Below are positions 34,850-43,671 of a stretch of DNA of 64,000 nucleotides, piece by piece. A program made the translations under genes and the position numbers. This DNA comes from Edaphobacter aggregans DSM 19364 (GTDB taxonomy: Bacteria > Acidobacteriota > Terriglobia > Terriglobales > Acidobacteriaceae): assembly GCF_000745965.1 (NCBI RefSeq), contig NZ_JQKI01000034.1, positions 1-64,000 of the forward strand, written 5' to 3'. Position 1 is the first letter of the stretch, and every line of letters starts with the position of its first letter. Under the pieces are notes generated by a model. It saw only the letters and a program-made list of their open reading frames with translations. It was not told the origin of the DNA and did not search any database.

Positions 34850-34999
34850 ATGCGATACATCAAACCACAACTGCTCAACACCCGTAGCGCCTCAGAAGCC
34901 ATTCTCGGAATGGCGCAAGGCAAAATCTCCACCGTCCAAGACAGCGACACCACGGACAATCGTCCGTCCAATGGTGCCGCCTATGAGGCGGATGAGTAA
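34850..34999 (+). CDS. Lasso precursor peptide (A), 49 residues
   Basis: The ATG at 34850 is preceded by GGTGAGG. The peptide begins MRYIKPQLLNTRS, with the YxxPxL leader motif at residues 3-8 that B1 proteins recognise, and ends with GAAYEADE. It has no Cys. The core is not obvious: the usual Thr at -2 is absent at every plausible start. The best fit is Gly24 to Asp31 (an 8-residue ring GKISTVQD) with an 18-residue acidic tail. It is encoded straight after the cyclase and before a strong terminator, on the same strand. Confidence 0.8.
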   Translation: MRYIKPQLLNTRSASEAILGMAQGKISTVQDSDTTDNRPSNGAAYEADE

Positions 35000-35010
35000 C
35001 TGCAAACCTT

Positions 35011-35045
35011 AGCCACAACGCATGACAAAGTCACGCGTTGTGGCT
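35011..35045. terminator. Bidirectional terminator between the lasso operon and the isopeptidase gene
   Basis: A perfect 11-bp stem AGCCACAACGC/GCGTTGTGGCT with a 13-nt loop lies between convergent genes, 11 bp after the precursor stop. No long T run follows on either strand, so its strength is uncertain. Its position fits a shared terminator that also protects the short precursor message. Confidence 0.65.
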
Positions 35046-35072
35046 CACTTCCTTCACTCAGATACCCTGTAG

Positions 35073-37367
35073 TCATGGTGATGTTCGATCTTTCATCTCG
35101 CGCCATAACTTGTACTCAGTTCGCTTCTCCGGATTGTCGTCCTCAAAGCCCTGCAGCCAAAACCGGAACCAATCAAGATTACGCTGCAGGGACGACAGTC
35201 TCGCGAGCGGATGGTCCGGCTGATGATCTTCGTTTGGATAGTAAAAGAAGTCTACAGGTTTATTGAGACGCTTCAGGCCTGCGAATAACTCCATAGACGA
35301 CTCCAAGGGGACCGGAATGATCGTGCTCCGGTCGTACTGCCTTCCATATCCCATCTGCTCCATAAGGAGAGGGGTGTGAATCTTCTCAAGGTTGAACGAG
35401 ATGGAATATTGTTCCCAGGCGGAACGCGTTGATCCATAGGGAGGACCGCCGTACATGGCATCAAAGCCGCGAATCGTTCCCTCGCGCTTGGGGGACAACC
35501 AATACTCGGCAAGGCCATATTTGACGTTGTCTACGGCAGTAGCGGCCTTATAGGGCGTTTTGCCATGGACGAGGGCAAATTCTGTATACCATCCAGTCCT
35601 GCTGAAACCGATTATCCCAACTCGACTACGATCAATAACGCCCTGCTCCGAAAGTGAGTTTACTGCGCTATCCCACAGCTCCGTTTGGAAGACAGCCTCT
35701 GAAATACCGCCAGGGTATCCCTGCGGATAGTGCTCTTGCTGCCGCATGAGGGTCCAGTCGACTGGGTATGTCCGCATCAAATAGAGTATTCCCGCCTCAG
35801 CTAAGGGCACAGGTACGAAGGCTGCAAGATGGAGATCACCGCTATCGCATGCAAATCCACCACCATAGACCGTAGCGGAGATCACTAACGGATAGCGTGT
35901 CCCCGGATCGTAGTCGGGAGGTGTAAACAGTATCCCCTGTGCAGGATATCCATCCGGCAAAGTCCATTGCACCTGCCTGGTTGGCGTCAACATCAATGAC
36001 TGGAACTGTGGATTGAGATCCGCAAAATTCTCCAGCTGCCCACTATTTGGTCTGAACAACAACAGCCGCGGAGGTGTCACTAGATTTTGATCTTCCACAA
36101 CGACGACATTCCCGTCGCCCGAAATTTGAGAGTAGGGGGAGAGATCGACTATGGGTATTGCCACTTGGCGCACAACGTCAAACTTCTCGCTGTTTTGAGC
36201 GATGACGCTGAGTTGATCAGGGGCTGTGCGGACCACAACGGTATTGTCTTTCCAGGAAGCGAGCTCCTCGAGTTGTGCATCGAAGGGTGTGATCCGACTT
36301 ACGGTATGGGACGGGATATGGACCCAGAACAGATGCTCCCCTTTACTCGCAAGCAGACGCTTCAGCTTGATGTCGTCTGCTTCCCATTTGCTGTTCACCG
36401 GAGACTGAGCCTTAATAATGAACGCATTGCTATCGGGCGACCATACGGCTAGACCATTGGGAAATGGACTCTGGAGAGGGATCGAGGTCATCCCGCTCGC
36501 GTCATCATACAAAGCAAGTAGTGGGGTTCCAGAGAAACCTGTCTCTACGAGGCCCTTTTGCACAAATTCACTCTTCTGCCACGAAGGTGGGCGCTCGGTG
36601 CTGCTGTCTATGTAACGAAAGAGCAACCTCGTCCCACTCGGCGAGAGACTGAGACCCAATTCTCCTGCATAGGGAATATCGGTCGTGTTCAAGCTGGTGA
36701 GCGGCGAGCGTATCGCGATCTGTTTGGGGGATGTCCATCGGTTCGAGCTGAGCCTGCGGGCGATGTATACGCGTCTGGTTGAAAACGGCGACCGGCTCGA
36801 CGAAGCAAACTGGATCCGGTAGCCCCGCTCGGACTCGTCCGGCGTGCGTGGCAGATCCGGGATGTTCGGGTTGTTAGTTGCATTCTCAGTTGCAAAAGCA
36901 ATGGTCCTGCCGTCAGGTGTGATGCTGTATTCCACCACATCTTCATCCACGTTCAGCAGTGAGTGAGTCACACCACTGGAGGTATCTATCTCTTCAAGAG
37001 ATCTGTGGCCGTTTACCGTCATCAGCAATACAACGTGACGGCCGTCTCCTTCCCATTGCAATGAGGCAGCGTCTTCGTTGGTCAGCACAAGCTTAACTTG
37101 TGGAGTCCCAGTAGCACCCAGGCTTCCGACATAGAGCTCAATGTCATTATGATTTGTTCGTAAATTTGGCGACTTTACGAGGTATGCGACACGGTCGCCT
37201 TGTGGATTCATCTGCAGACTGGGCCGCAGCGAATCTCGTAATAGATATTGAACCGTCACACAGTCCTGGATGGTGACAGCACGACGTGTCTGGGAAAAGA
37301 GACAGCCAGCAATCGCGTTTATGGTGATGATCGCTACCGTAATTCGTCGGAACACAGTTCTCCTCAC
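35073..37367 (-). CDS. Secreted-side lasso peptide isopeptidase (S9, Atxe2-like)
   Basis: 764 residues with an N-terminal signal/lipoprotein-like segment (ITVAIITINAIAGCLF). A propeller domain is followed by an alpha/beta hydrolase with GIIGFSRTGWY (Ser589 nucleophile), a Glu in LLMEQM (Glu670) and His in NEDHQPDHPLAR (His715/719). GFSRT, the Glu acid and the ending DWFRFWLQGFEDDNP match the Atxe2 family, which cuts the isopeptide bond of threaded lasso peptides. It is encoded next to the TonB receptor on the opposite strand. A general S9 peptidase is possible, but context argues for isopeptidase. Confidence 0.85.
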   Translation of the reverse strand: MRRTVFRRITVAIITINAIAGCLFSQTRRAVTIQDCVTVQYLLRDSLRPSLQMNPQGDRVAYLVKSPNLRTNHNDIELYVGSLGATGTPQVKLVLTNEDAASLQWEGDGRHVVLLMTVNGHRSLEEIDTSSGVTHSLLNVDEDVVEYSITPDGRTIAFATENATNNPNIPDLPRTPDESERGYRIQFASSSRSPFSTRRVYIARRLSSNRWTSPKQIAIRSPLTSLNTTDIPYAGELGLSLSPSGTRLLFRYIDSSTERPPSWQKSEFVQKGLVETGFSGTPLLALYDDASGMTSIPLQSPFPNGLAVWSPDSNAFIIKAQSPVNSKWEADDIKLKRLLASKGEHLFWVHIPSHTVSRITPFDAQLEELASWKDNTVVVRTAPDQLSVIAQNSEKFDVVRQVAIPIVDLSPYSQISGDGNVVVVEDQNLVTPPRLLLFRPNSGQLENFADLNPQFQSLMLTPTRQVQWTLPDGYPAQGILFTPPDYDPGTRYPLVISATVYGGGFACDSGDLHLAAFVPVPLAEAGILYLMRTYPVDWTLMRQQEHYPQGYPGGISEAVFQTELWDSAVNSLSEQGVIDRSRVGIIGFSRTGWYTEFALVHGKTPYKAATAVDNVKYGLAEYWLSPKREGTIRGFDAMYGGPPYGSTRSAWEQYSISFNLEKIHTPLLMEQMGYGRQYDRSTIIPVPLESSMELFAGLKRLNKPVDFFYYPNEDHQPDHPLARLSSLQRNLDWFRFWLQGFEDDNPEKRTEYKLWREMKDRTSP

Positions 37368-37409
37368 TTTCGGGGAAGTTCTCCTTCGGTTTCGTTGAGG
37401 ATGCGCTAA

Positions 37410-40400
37410 TTAGAAGATGAGCTTGACTGCGAACTGCATCGAACGTGCACCCCCTTGCTGATAGAGGGAACTCATGGTTCCAAGACTCTGGTTCAGCATC
37501 TTTGTCGCTTGTCCAAAGAGCGCATTGGAATACACCGACTGAACAAAGCCAAAGTTCGGGTGATTGAAAACGTTGAAGGCCTCTGCACGGAACTGAAGCG
37601 ACGCCTTGTCGGTTAAGGGAAAGCTCCTGCGAGCAGCGAAGTTGACTTGTTGCGCTCCAAAGCCGCGCGCGAAGTTACGGGGCGCATTACCAGCGCTCGT
37701 TCCAGTAGGCAGCGTGAACGCAGCTTTATTCACCGCCCGCCCTCCGGGGTATCGGCTGCTAAAGATGTAAACAGACTTTGACGAGTCGTAGTTGACACCG
37801 CTGTAATACTGGTTTCCCGTTACAGGGTCGCGCAGTAGATTTCCTGTGAAGGTGATCGGGTACCCGCCACGCACGCTGAACCGTCCGTCCAGGCCCCAAT
37901 CTCTGGTCATAAAGTCGACTACGCTGTTGGATTTTGTGCTGGGCAGATCCCACGAAACACCAGCCTGAAGATTGTTCCGAATGTCATAGTCAGAGTTGCC
38001 ATAGGTAAAGGGATATGCGGCATTCGTTGAACCATAGTCGAGGGAGTGGGACCATGTGTACGAAGCTAGCGCCTGCACGCCTTTGGCGACGGCTCGTTGG
38101 AACTTGAACTGGAGCGCGTTGTAATTCGCCGTGACGCCGTTCGGAAAGAAGTAGATCGTCCCGAAGTTGCTGTTGAAGGGGGTTACCGTGCGGCGTTGTT
38201 CCTGTAACAGTCGATGGGCATCCGATCCGATATAGGAGAGGGCGAAGCTTTGAGCGTGTCCCAGCGCCTGCTCCAAACTCAGGTTCCACTGGAGCGTATA
38301 AGGAAGCTGCTGATGCTGAGGAAATGCGTAAATAGGAAAACTTGTATATGGAGCTGTGGGTGTGGTCGGGAGGTTTACCTGAGAGGCCGACAACGGGAGA
38401 CTCACATTTGTAGGGTCCGCCGTCGCGTTGAAGCCGATACCACTAAAACCAGAGGTCGCGATCTGGTTGCCCGTATCGAAGAAGACACCCCCGCCACTGC
38501 GCAACACCGTCTCCCACCCTGGCTGGCTGTGAGCCGTCCACGCGGCACCCAGACGGGGAGCGAAGTTGTACCAGCTGGTCTTCCACAGCGACGTCCCGTG
38601 TGGAGCAAGAGCCAGTGTCGAAGGTGTATTTATGTCTCCCAGGAGAGTGTAAGCATCGTTTCCGTTGGCTTCCGTTGGAGCAGGGTTGACCTCCCAACGA
38701 AACCCATAGTCAATCGTGAGGGACCTGGCGGCTCTCCAGGTATCCTGGGCATACAGTGAGAATTCCTTGAAGACAGGCTTGGAACTAATATTCCGCTGCG
38801 TGTATACATCCGACGCGACTCCGGTCAGCAAGCTCTGGCGGGTATAGAAGTCTGGGTCCAAATCATATGCAGGCGGATTGAGCGCTGACACGATGTGCCG
38901 GTAGTCGATCCCGAGCTTCCATTGATGGTTCGCATGCTGCATTGTGACCGAGTCGGTCAGATTCCATTGATTGAGCCCATTGGAAGTATTGTTTGCGGTA
39001 ATGTACGCAGTGCCAACAGTCGAGACATAAATATAGGACTCGGCACGCCGGGTCGGAACACCGCCTGGAACGCCGAATGCAGCGTAGAGATCGGTGGGGA
39101 CAGCGCCACCGAACGAATCGAGAATTGACGTGATACGGGAAGTGCTATCGGAGAAGCCTAGACGCAACTCATTCGTCAACCACCCTGAAAATGGGCTCGT
39201 TGCGCCAAATGTATAGGTTGACGTGTTGATCGAACTGGCGTTGAGTTGCGACAGGTTTCTGGTCGATATGGAGCTTGGAGTGTATCCGTAGCGAAAGAAG
39301 ACAACGAGCTTTGGTGAAAGCGTGTGATCTACCCGGACACTGGTTGAATCGATCTGGCCAGGCAAAGAATAGGCCTTGACGAAGGGAGATAGCCCTGTCA
39401 GGTTTCCCGAGGAATCAGTGATTTCCGGACCGGTGGGCGCGGGATAAGCATTTAGGACACCCTGCATGGAACTGACTGCCGACGATCTGACCGCCAGCGA
39501 GGGAACGTACATCGTGGCAGCCGCGGTTGGCTGAACGAGTCGTAATCCCTCATAGGAAGCGAAGAGAAAGCTCTTACTGTGCCCGTTATATAGGCTGGGG
39601 ATAACAATGGGAGAACCGAATGTGCCGCCAAAATCGTTCTGACGCAAGGCCGGCTGTCGAATACCGTTGTGATCGTTGAACCAATCGTTGGCGTCAAAAT
39701 AGTCGTTCCTCAGATAGTCGAACGCTGTGCCATGCGGTGTGTTAGTTCCAGAGCGCGTGCCGAATGAAAACTGACCGCCCGGCGTTCTACCGTATTCTGC
39801 CGAGTAGGTAGAGCTTGAGACGCGAAACTCCTGCAGCGCGTCTACGGATACTAGGCTCTGAGTTGTACCAAGGGCAGACGAAGATGCAATGGAGCCTGTA
39901 TTGGAGATTTGAGAGTAACCGCGAGGCGTGCCCGAACTTACATTGCCCGAGACGCCGTCTACCGTGTAGTAGTTCGATTCGGTTCGCTGTCCGTTGACAC
40001 TGAAGTCCCCGCTGTAGCCTGCAGCCAGGCCTGTAGCTTGCGGGCTTTGTGTCACAACGCCGGGCGTCATCGAGATTAGATCTTGGAAACTCCGCCCATT
40101 GAGAGGCATATTCTCTACAAATTTTCGATCTATGACGGTGCTAACGGATGCATCGTTCGTATTGATCGTGGAGGAGCCAGCTTCAACAGTGATACTTTCA
40201 GATGCGACTCCTACAGGCAGAGTGAAGTTCAGTGCCACTGCGCTCTGAACATTCAGAATGATGCCCGGCTTGATTAAGGTCTTGAAGCCGCCCTTTGAAA
40301 CCTGTACGCGATATTGGCCCGGGGGAAGGACTGAGACGGTGTAGATTCCTGCGCCATTCGTCCTATTAGCGAACTGCACTCCTGTTGCTTCATTCAAGAT

Positions 40401-40538
40401 CAGAATGTCCGCATCGGGAATGACTCCGCCAGAAGTGTCGACGACAACACCGCTGATGGTTGCATCAGTGGATTGGGCCGTGGCGAATATGGTGACGCAG
40501 AGGATCAGCAACAGCAGACAGAAGCATAGGTATTTCAA
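37410..40538 (-). CDS. Oar-like TonB-dependent receptor
   Basis: 1,042 residues. Signal peptide (CFCLLLLILCVTIFATAQS), then a carboxypeptidase-regulatory beta-sandwich (ATISGVVVDTSGGVIPDADILI), a plug region (NMPLNGRSFQDLISMTPGV) and a long beta-barrel ending in an aromatic residue (FAVKLIF), as outer-membrane proteins do. This is the acidobacterial Oar-type receptor. In sphingomonad lasso loci the equivalent receptor imports the lasso peptide for hydrolysis by the isopeptidase. Here the two genes are 42 bp apart on the same strand, which supports that role by inference. Confidence 0.9.
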   Translation of the reverse strand: MKYLCFCLLLLILCVTIFATAQSTDATISGVVVDTSGGVIPDADILILNEATGVQFANRTNGAGIYTVSVLPPGQYRVQVSKGGFKTLIKPGIILNVQSAVALNFTLPVGVASESITVEAGSSTINTNDASVSTVIDRKFVENMPLNGRSFQDLISMTPGVVTQSPQATGLAAGYSGDFSVNGQRTESNYYTVDGVSGNVSSGTPRGYSQISNTGSIASSSALGTTQSLVSVDALQEFRVSSSTYSAEYGRTPGGQFSFGTRSGTNTPHGTAFDYLRNDYFDANDWFNDHNGIRQPALRQNDFGGTFGSPIVIPSLYNGHSKSFLFASYEGLRLVQPTAAATMYVPSLAVRSSAVSSMQGVLNAYPAPTGPEITDSSGNLTGLSPFVKAYSLPGQIDSTSVRVDHTLSPKLVVFFRYGYTPSSISTRNLSQLNASSINTSTYTFGATSPFSGWLTNELRLGFSDSTSRITSILDSFGGAVPTDLYAAFGVPGGVPTRRAESYIYVSTVGTAYITANNTSNGLNQWNLTDSVTMQHANHQWKLGIDYRHIVSALNPPAYDLDPDFYTRQSLLTGVASDVYTQRNISSKPVFKEFSLYAQDTWRAARSLTIDYGFRWEVNPAPTEANGNDAYTLLGDINTPSTLALAPHGTSLWKTSWYNFAPRLGAAWTAHSQPGWETVLRSGGGVFFDTGNQIATSGFSGIGFNATADPTNVSLPLSASQVNLPTTPTAPYTSFPIYAFPQHQQLPYTLQWNLSLEQALGHAQSFALSYIGSDAHRLLQEQRRTVTPFNSNFGTIYFFPNGVTANYNALQFKFQRAVAKGVQALASYTWSHSLDYGSTNAAYPFTYGNSDYDIRNNLQAGVSWDLPSTKSNSVVDFMTRDWGLDGRFSVRGGYPITFTGNLLRDPVTGNQYYSGVNYDSSKSVYIFSSRYPGGRAVNKAAFTLPTGTSAGNAPRNFARGFGAQQVNFAARRSFPLTDKASLQFRAEAFNVFNHPNFGFVQSVYSNALFGQATKMLNQSLGTMSSLYQQGGARSMQFAVKLIF

Positions 40539-40659
40539 AGGAAGGTCCTCCAGCAGACTGGAATGAAGATGTGTCGTTCCGTCTACGGAAGCCGCTCTGT
40601 TCTCTTACCAGATTGTTTGCGCCTGTCGGTGCGGAGTGGAAACTAGCTGCCAATGAGTG

Positions 40660-41970
40660 TCACGGATGATTGGGCGTCAGCCGGAGATAGGTGAAGAGTA
40701 GCGGTTTGCCACTTGGTTTGGAGCTTTCTCTATCGGGCTCGACGGTCACGAACACTGCATCAATTTGCGCAAGGGTCGTTGGATCGTTCGACTTCAGAAT
40801 CCACCTCTTTTTATTCTGGTCATCCTGATAGAAGATCCCAAGATTGATATCGTGTTGTTGGTCGATTCCTTTTCGTCCCCAGGCTTGGAACGTGCTCGCG
40901 AGCTTGACTCCCGGCTGTTGATCAAGGTCATAGGCATAGAAGACCAACGACTTCCCTTTCGTATAGAACACCCTTCCAAAGGGTTTCTGTGTCTCGCCAG
41001 TCTTGGCCACATCATAGATCTCGGCGATATATAGATCACGTGCTCCAACGAGATTGCGGATGTCGCGGTCATGCTCGAGCATCTCCTGATGCTTAGAGAT
41101 CTGTCGGTCCTTATCTCGCATCGAATCGGTGAGTTCATTCACTCTTGCTTGCAACGCAACTGCTTGTGCATCGCCCTGGGAGTTTTGACTCGCAGCGACC
41201 TTGAGCCTGTCCTCCAGGCTTTGCGCGTTCGTTTGTGCGAGTAATAGCTGCCGTTCCAACGCGGCACGATCCTGAGAGTTGCGATCCAGGGCTGAAGTAC
41301 GGTCTGCAAGTTCGTCCTTTAGCCTAGGTAACAGCCCCTTCAGTTGCGCAATTTCCTGGGCTCTCTCCTGAAGTTGTCGGCGTAGGTCTGCCGTGTTCTC
41401 TGCGCGCTGTTCGTTCTTCCGCGGCGTAGGAGCGTAGGCAGTATTGACGTGATTGAGATCAGGTTGCGCCTTATCTATAGGAAGCGGCGACGATACGGTA
41501 ACCACTGTAGAACTGTGACCTCTAAGGATTCCTATTCGATAGCCTAGACAGAAAGAAGCGACCATGAAGACCGCTGCTCCGAGATAGGGCCACGACAGCC
41601 CTTGTCCTTTGGACGTCCGCATCGGAGATTGAGAATCCTTTTCAGGGAAGATATCCTCACGCTCAATCCGCGCCATCAGGGACGCTTGGGCCTGCTCAAT
41701 CGACCAGGAATCGGAAGGGTGGTCGTCACCCGCTGGTACTTGGTTCGCGGCCATCGCGGGAATGGTCGTAGCGATCACGGCATCATACTGAGCTTTAATC
41801 TCCCTGCAACTGGCGCAGATCGAAAGGTGCAGTTCCAGCTGCCTCCACTCTTCCATCTTCAAGGCATCGGTGGTCGAAAGCGCACAGAGTTCGATGAAGT
41901 ATTCATCGGAGTGAGCTGATACGAATGCTCGGACGCCTTGATTGGAGTCGTTATCCACTGTCCTGTTCAC
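40660..41970 (-). CDS. Anti-sigma factor with coiled coil and RskA-like C-terminal domain
   Basis: 436 residues. A zinc-finger-like anti-sigma module (LELHLSICASCREIKAQYDAV, about residues 45-65) precedes one membrane segment (YLGAAVFMVASFCLGYRIGIL), a long coiled coil (RRQLQERAQEIAQLKGLLPRLKDELADRTSAL...) and a C-terminal domain like RskA (GRVFYTKGKSLVFYAYDLDQ, LASTFQAWGRKG). The periplasmic coiled coil may sense the receptor. It overlaps the sigma gene by 4 bp and sits upstream of the TonB receptor, in the role FecR plays elsewhere, but with a different architecture. Confidence 0.82.
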   Translation of the reverse strand: MNRTVDNDSNQGVRAFVSAHSDEYFIELCALSTTDALKMEEWRQLELHLSICASCREIKAQYDAVIATTIPAMAANQVPAGDDHPSDSWSIEQAQASLMARIEREDIFPEKDSQSPMRTSKGQGLSWPYLGAAVFMVASFCLGYRIGILRGHSSTVVTVSSPLPIDKAQPDLNHVNTAYAPTPRKNEQRAENTADLRRQLQERAQEIAQLKGLLPRLKDELADRTSALDRNSQDRAALERQLLLAQTNAQSLEDRLKVAASQNSQGDAQAVALQARVNELTDSMRDKDRQISKHQEMLEHDRDIRNLVGARDLYIAEIYDVAKTGETQKPFGRVFYTKGKSLVFYAYDLDQQPGVKLASTFQAWGRKGIDQQHDINLGIFYQDDQNKKRWILKSNDPTTLAQIDAVFVTVEPDRESSKPSGKPLLFTYLRLTPNHP

Positions 41971-42719
41971 TTTGATCGCAGTTTCCTTGCGAACGCCGGC
42001 TTGCGCAACTTTTCGAGACCGCGATGGTAATGATGGCGGACATTGCCCAGCGTTTGCCCCAGGCGGTCGGCAATCTCTTCCAAGGTATACCCCTCGAAGA
42101 AATGCAACTCAATGGTTGAGAGTTGGGAAGGCGAAAGAAGTTCCCTCAGTCTCGCGGCCGATTCCCTGCCCCACATGCCTTCCAAAGACCATTCAGTAAA
42201 GAGAATCTCATATCGCCGATCTGCCATGTTCAATGCTGCATCGTCCAACTCGCGGCTGTCGTAAAAGTGCCTTGTGATGAGACGGCGACGACGGTCGAAT
42301 GCGCGATGATAGGTGACCTGAACGATCCATGAGCGAGCTGTACAGTGCGCCGCACTGAAGAGTGCAGCCTTACGGAAGATGAAGATGAAGACGTCCTGCA
42401 CCAGATCATCGGCTTCTGCTTCGTTTCTCAGAATGCGGTGGGCAACGTTGCGAACGGTACGTGCGTGGCGTCGAAAGAGAATTCCGAGAGGTTCTTGCGC
42501 CCCTTGACAAACTTGTTCCAGCAACGTCTCGTCCGAGATTTCGGCGATCTGGCTGACGATGTTGGCGGAGCGCTCCGACGTCTTAACATGGGGCTGGATG
42601 TTGCGTGGAAAATCCGAGGCATTCTCTGAGGCATTCTCTGAAGCACCATGCGCAGTTCCGCGAACGTCCGATGTGCTAGATAGAGCGTCCGGGAAATACG
42701 CTGCAGCTTCGGAACTCAT
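41967..42719 (-). CDS. ECF sigma factor of the lasso uptake operon
   Basis: 250 residues. Region 2: LGILFRRHARTVRNVAHRILRNEAEADDLVQDVFIFIF; region 4: LSPSQLSTIELHFFEGYTLEEIADRLGQTLGNVRHHYHRGLEKLRK. It probably drives transcription of the receptor/isopeptidase genes behind it when the anti-sigma factor releases it. The N-terminal ~45 residues are a variable extension containing the tandem SENASENAS. Its 5' region faces the HTH gene at 42893. Confidence 0.9.
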   Translation of the reverse strand: MSSEAAAYFPDALSSTSDVRGTAHGASENASENASDFPRNIQPHVKTSERSANIVSQIAEISDETLLEQVCQGAQEPLGILFRRHARTVRNVAHRILRNEAEADDLVQDVFIFIFRKAALFSAAHCTARSWIVQVTYHRAFDRRRRLITRHFYDSRELDDAALNMADRRYEILFTEWSLEGMWGRESAARLRELLSPSQLSTIELHFFEGYTLEEIADRLGQTLGNVRHHYHRGLEKLRKPAFARKLRSK

Positions 42720-42838
42720 GCGGTTCCTGCCCCCGAAGGAATGGGTTCCTGATCAGATCCCGCTGGCCGCTTGAAAGCTGTAATGCGTAGGCAGAAAGCA
42801 CTCCGTGGGCAATTCAATCGCGCCTGGCCTCTCGTTTT

Positions 42839-42869
42839 GTCGGTAACTACCCGTTGGCCTATTACCGAC
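42839..42869. promoter_or_regulatory. Operator-like inverted repeat between divergent genes
   Basis: Perfect 8-bp arms GTCGGTAA and TTACCGAC are separated by 15 bp that include GGCCTA. The site lies between the divergent sigma gene (start 42719) and the HTH gene (start 42893). A dimeric repressor, perhaps the HTH protein itself, could control both directions. Confidence 0.5.
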
Positions 42870-42892
42870 AGAAGTAGACGATAAAACTCGAG

Positions 42893-43174
42893 ATGACTAA
42901 ACGTCGAAAACAAATTCAACCTCAAATGGGAGTTGAAAAAGCGTTTGGTCAGGCCATGCGAAAAGCACGAAATAAGCTGAAAATCTCGCAGATGAAGCTT
43001 GAGAAGGCTACTGGCCTAGATAGAACATTCATCAGCGATTTGGAACGAGGGATTCAAGGTCCAAGCCTTGTTACAGTCTTTCGTGTAGCAAAGGGACTGG
43101 AGATGGATGCTTGGGCGCTTATACAAGATACGGCGAACTCACCTCTATTCGTGCTCCCTTCGGATGACAGATAG
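42893..43174 (+). CDS. XRE-family helix-turn-helix regulator
   Basis: 93 residues. The HTH_3 domain is clear: AFGQAMRKARNKLKISQMKLEKATGLDRTFISDLERGIQGPSLVTVFRVAKGLEMD. The protein is a stand-alone DNA-binding domain of normal length. It is transcribed divergently from the lasso ECF sigma factor and shares the inverted repeat at 42839-42869. Only a weak GAG ribosome-binding site is seen before the ATG. Confidence 0.85.
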   Translation: MTKRRKQIQPQMGVEKAFGQAMRKARNKLKISQMKLEKATGLDRTFISDLERGIQGPSLVTVFRVAKGLEMDAWALIQDTANSPLFVLPSDDR

Positions 43175-43194
43175 CCACTTCACTAGCACTCTAA

Positions 43195-43240
43195 GGCTAT
43201 TAGCCGATATTTTCAAGGTAAATATAGGCTGTAGGCCTAT
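43195..43240. promoter_or_regulatory. Tandem GGCTA/TAGGC palindromes
   Basis: GGCTATTAGCC (43195-43205) and ATAGGC-TGTAG-GCCTAT (43224-43240) lie in the 100-bp gap between two XRE genes. Related half-sites (GGCCTATTA at 42857, TTAGCC at 43263) occur nearby. The AT-rich sequence between them could be a promoter. Probable autoregulatory operators for the flanking XRE proteins; inferred. Confidence 0.45.
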
Positions 43241-43275
43241 TTTCCCCTACCAACATAAGTCTTTAGCCTTGTAAG

Positions 43276-43593
43276 TTGATGGATAATCTAAGTTTATTCG
43301 GCAGGCGGCTGCGCTCAATCCGGGGAAAACGGTCGCGGGCGTCAGTTGCTGAGGCCGCAAAGATTTCATCAGGTTATCTCGGGGAACTTGAAAGAGGCGA
43401 GAAATGGCCAGCCTTAGACATCATCGTTGAACTGGCCAAAGTGCTTGGGGTATCACCTGGAACCTTACTCGAATTTGAATCAGAGGAAGTAAATCCTCAG
43501 ATTCTCCACGAAAAGATCGTCAGCGTCCTGGAAGATCGAGACACGAAGCAGCTCCAGCAGGCACTCCGTATCCTAAAGGCTCTCTCTGCCTGA
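43276..43593 (+). CDS. XRE-family helix-turn-helix regulator
   Basis: 105 residues with HTH_3: LFGRRLRSIRGKRSRASVAEAAKISSGYLGELERGEKWPALDIIVELAKVLGVSPGTLLEF. A helical C-terminus follows (KIVSVLEDRDTKQLQQALRILKAL) that may mediate dimerisation. It follows the other XRE gene and the operator-like palindromes. No strong Shine-Dalgarno is visible. Confidence 0.85.
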   Translation: MMDNLSLFGRRLRSIRGKRSRASVAEAAKISSGYLGELERGEKWPALDIIVELAKVLGVSPGTLLEFESEEVNPQILHEKIVSVLEDRDTKQLQQALRILKALSA

Positions 43594-43671
43594 CCCCTCG
43601 TCGAGGTTCTGATGAGATTTCCTTGGCGCTCACAGCCATGGGCTATTGTTCACCTCAAGTAAACTACTCCC

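Noticed and set aside
34973..34996. Gly42 of the precursor (GAAYEADE) as the lasso core start
   Set aside because: A ring closed by Asp48 or Glu49 would leave no tail to thread, so it cannot form a lasso.
34907..34999. Gly20 of the precursor as core start (17 residues after the leader Tyr, as in fusilassin)
   Set aside because: No Asp or Glu at positions 7-9 from Gly20.
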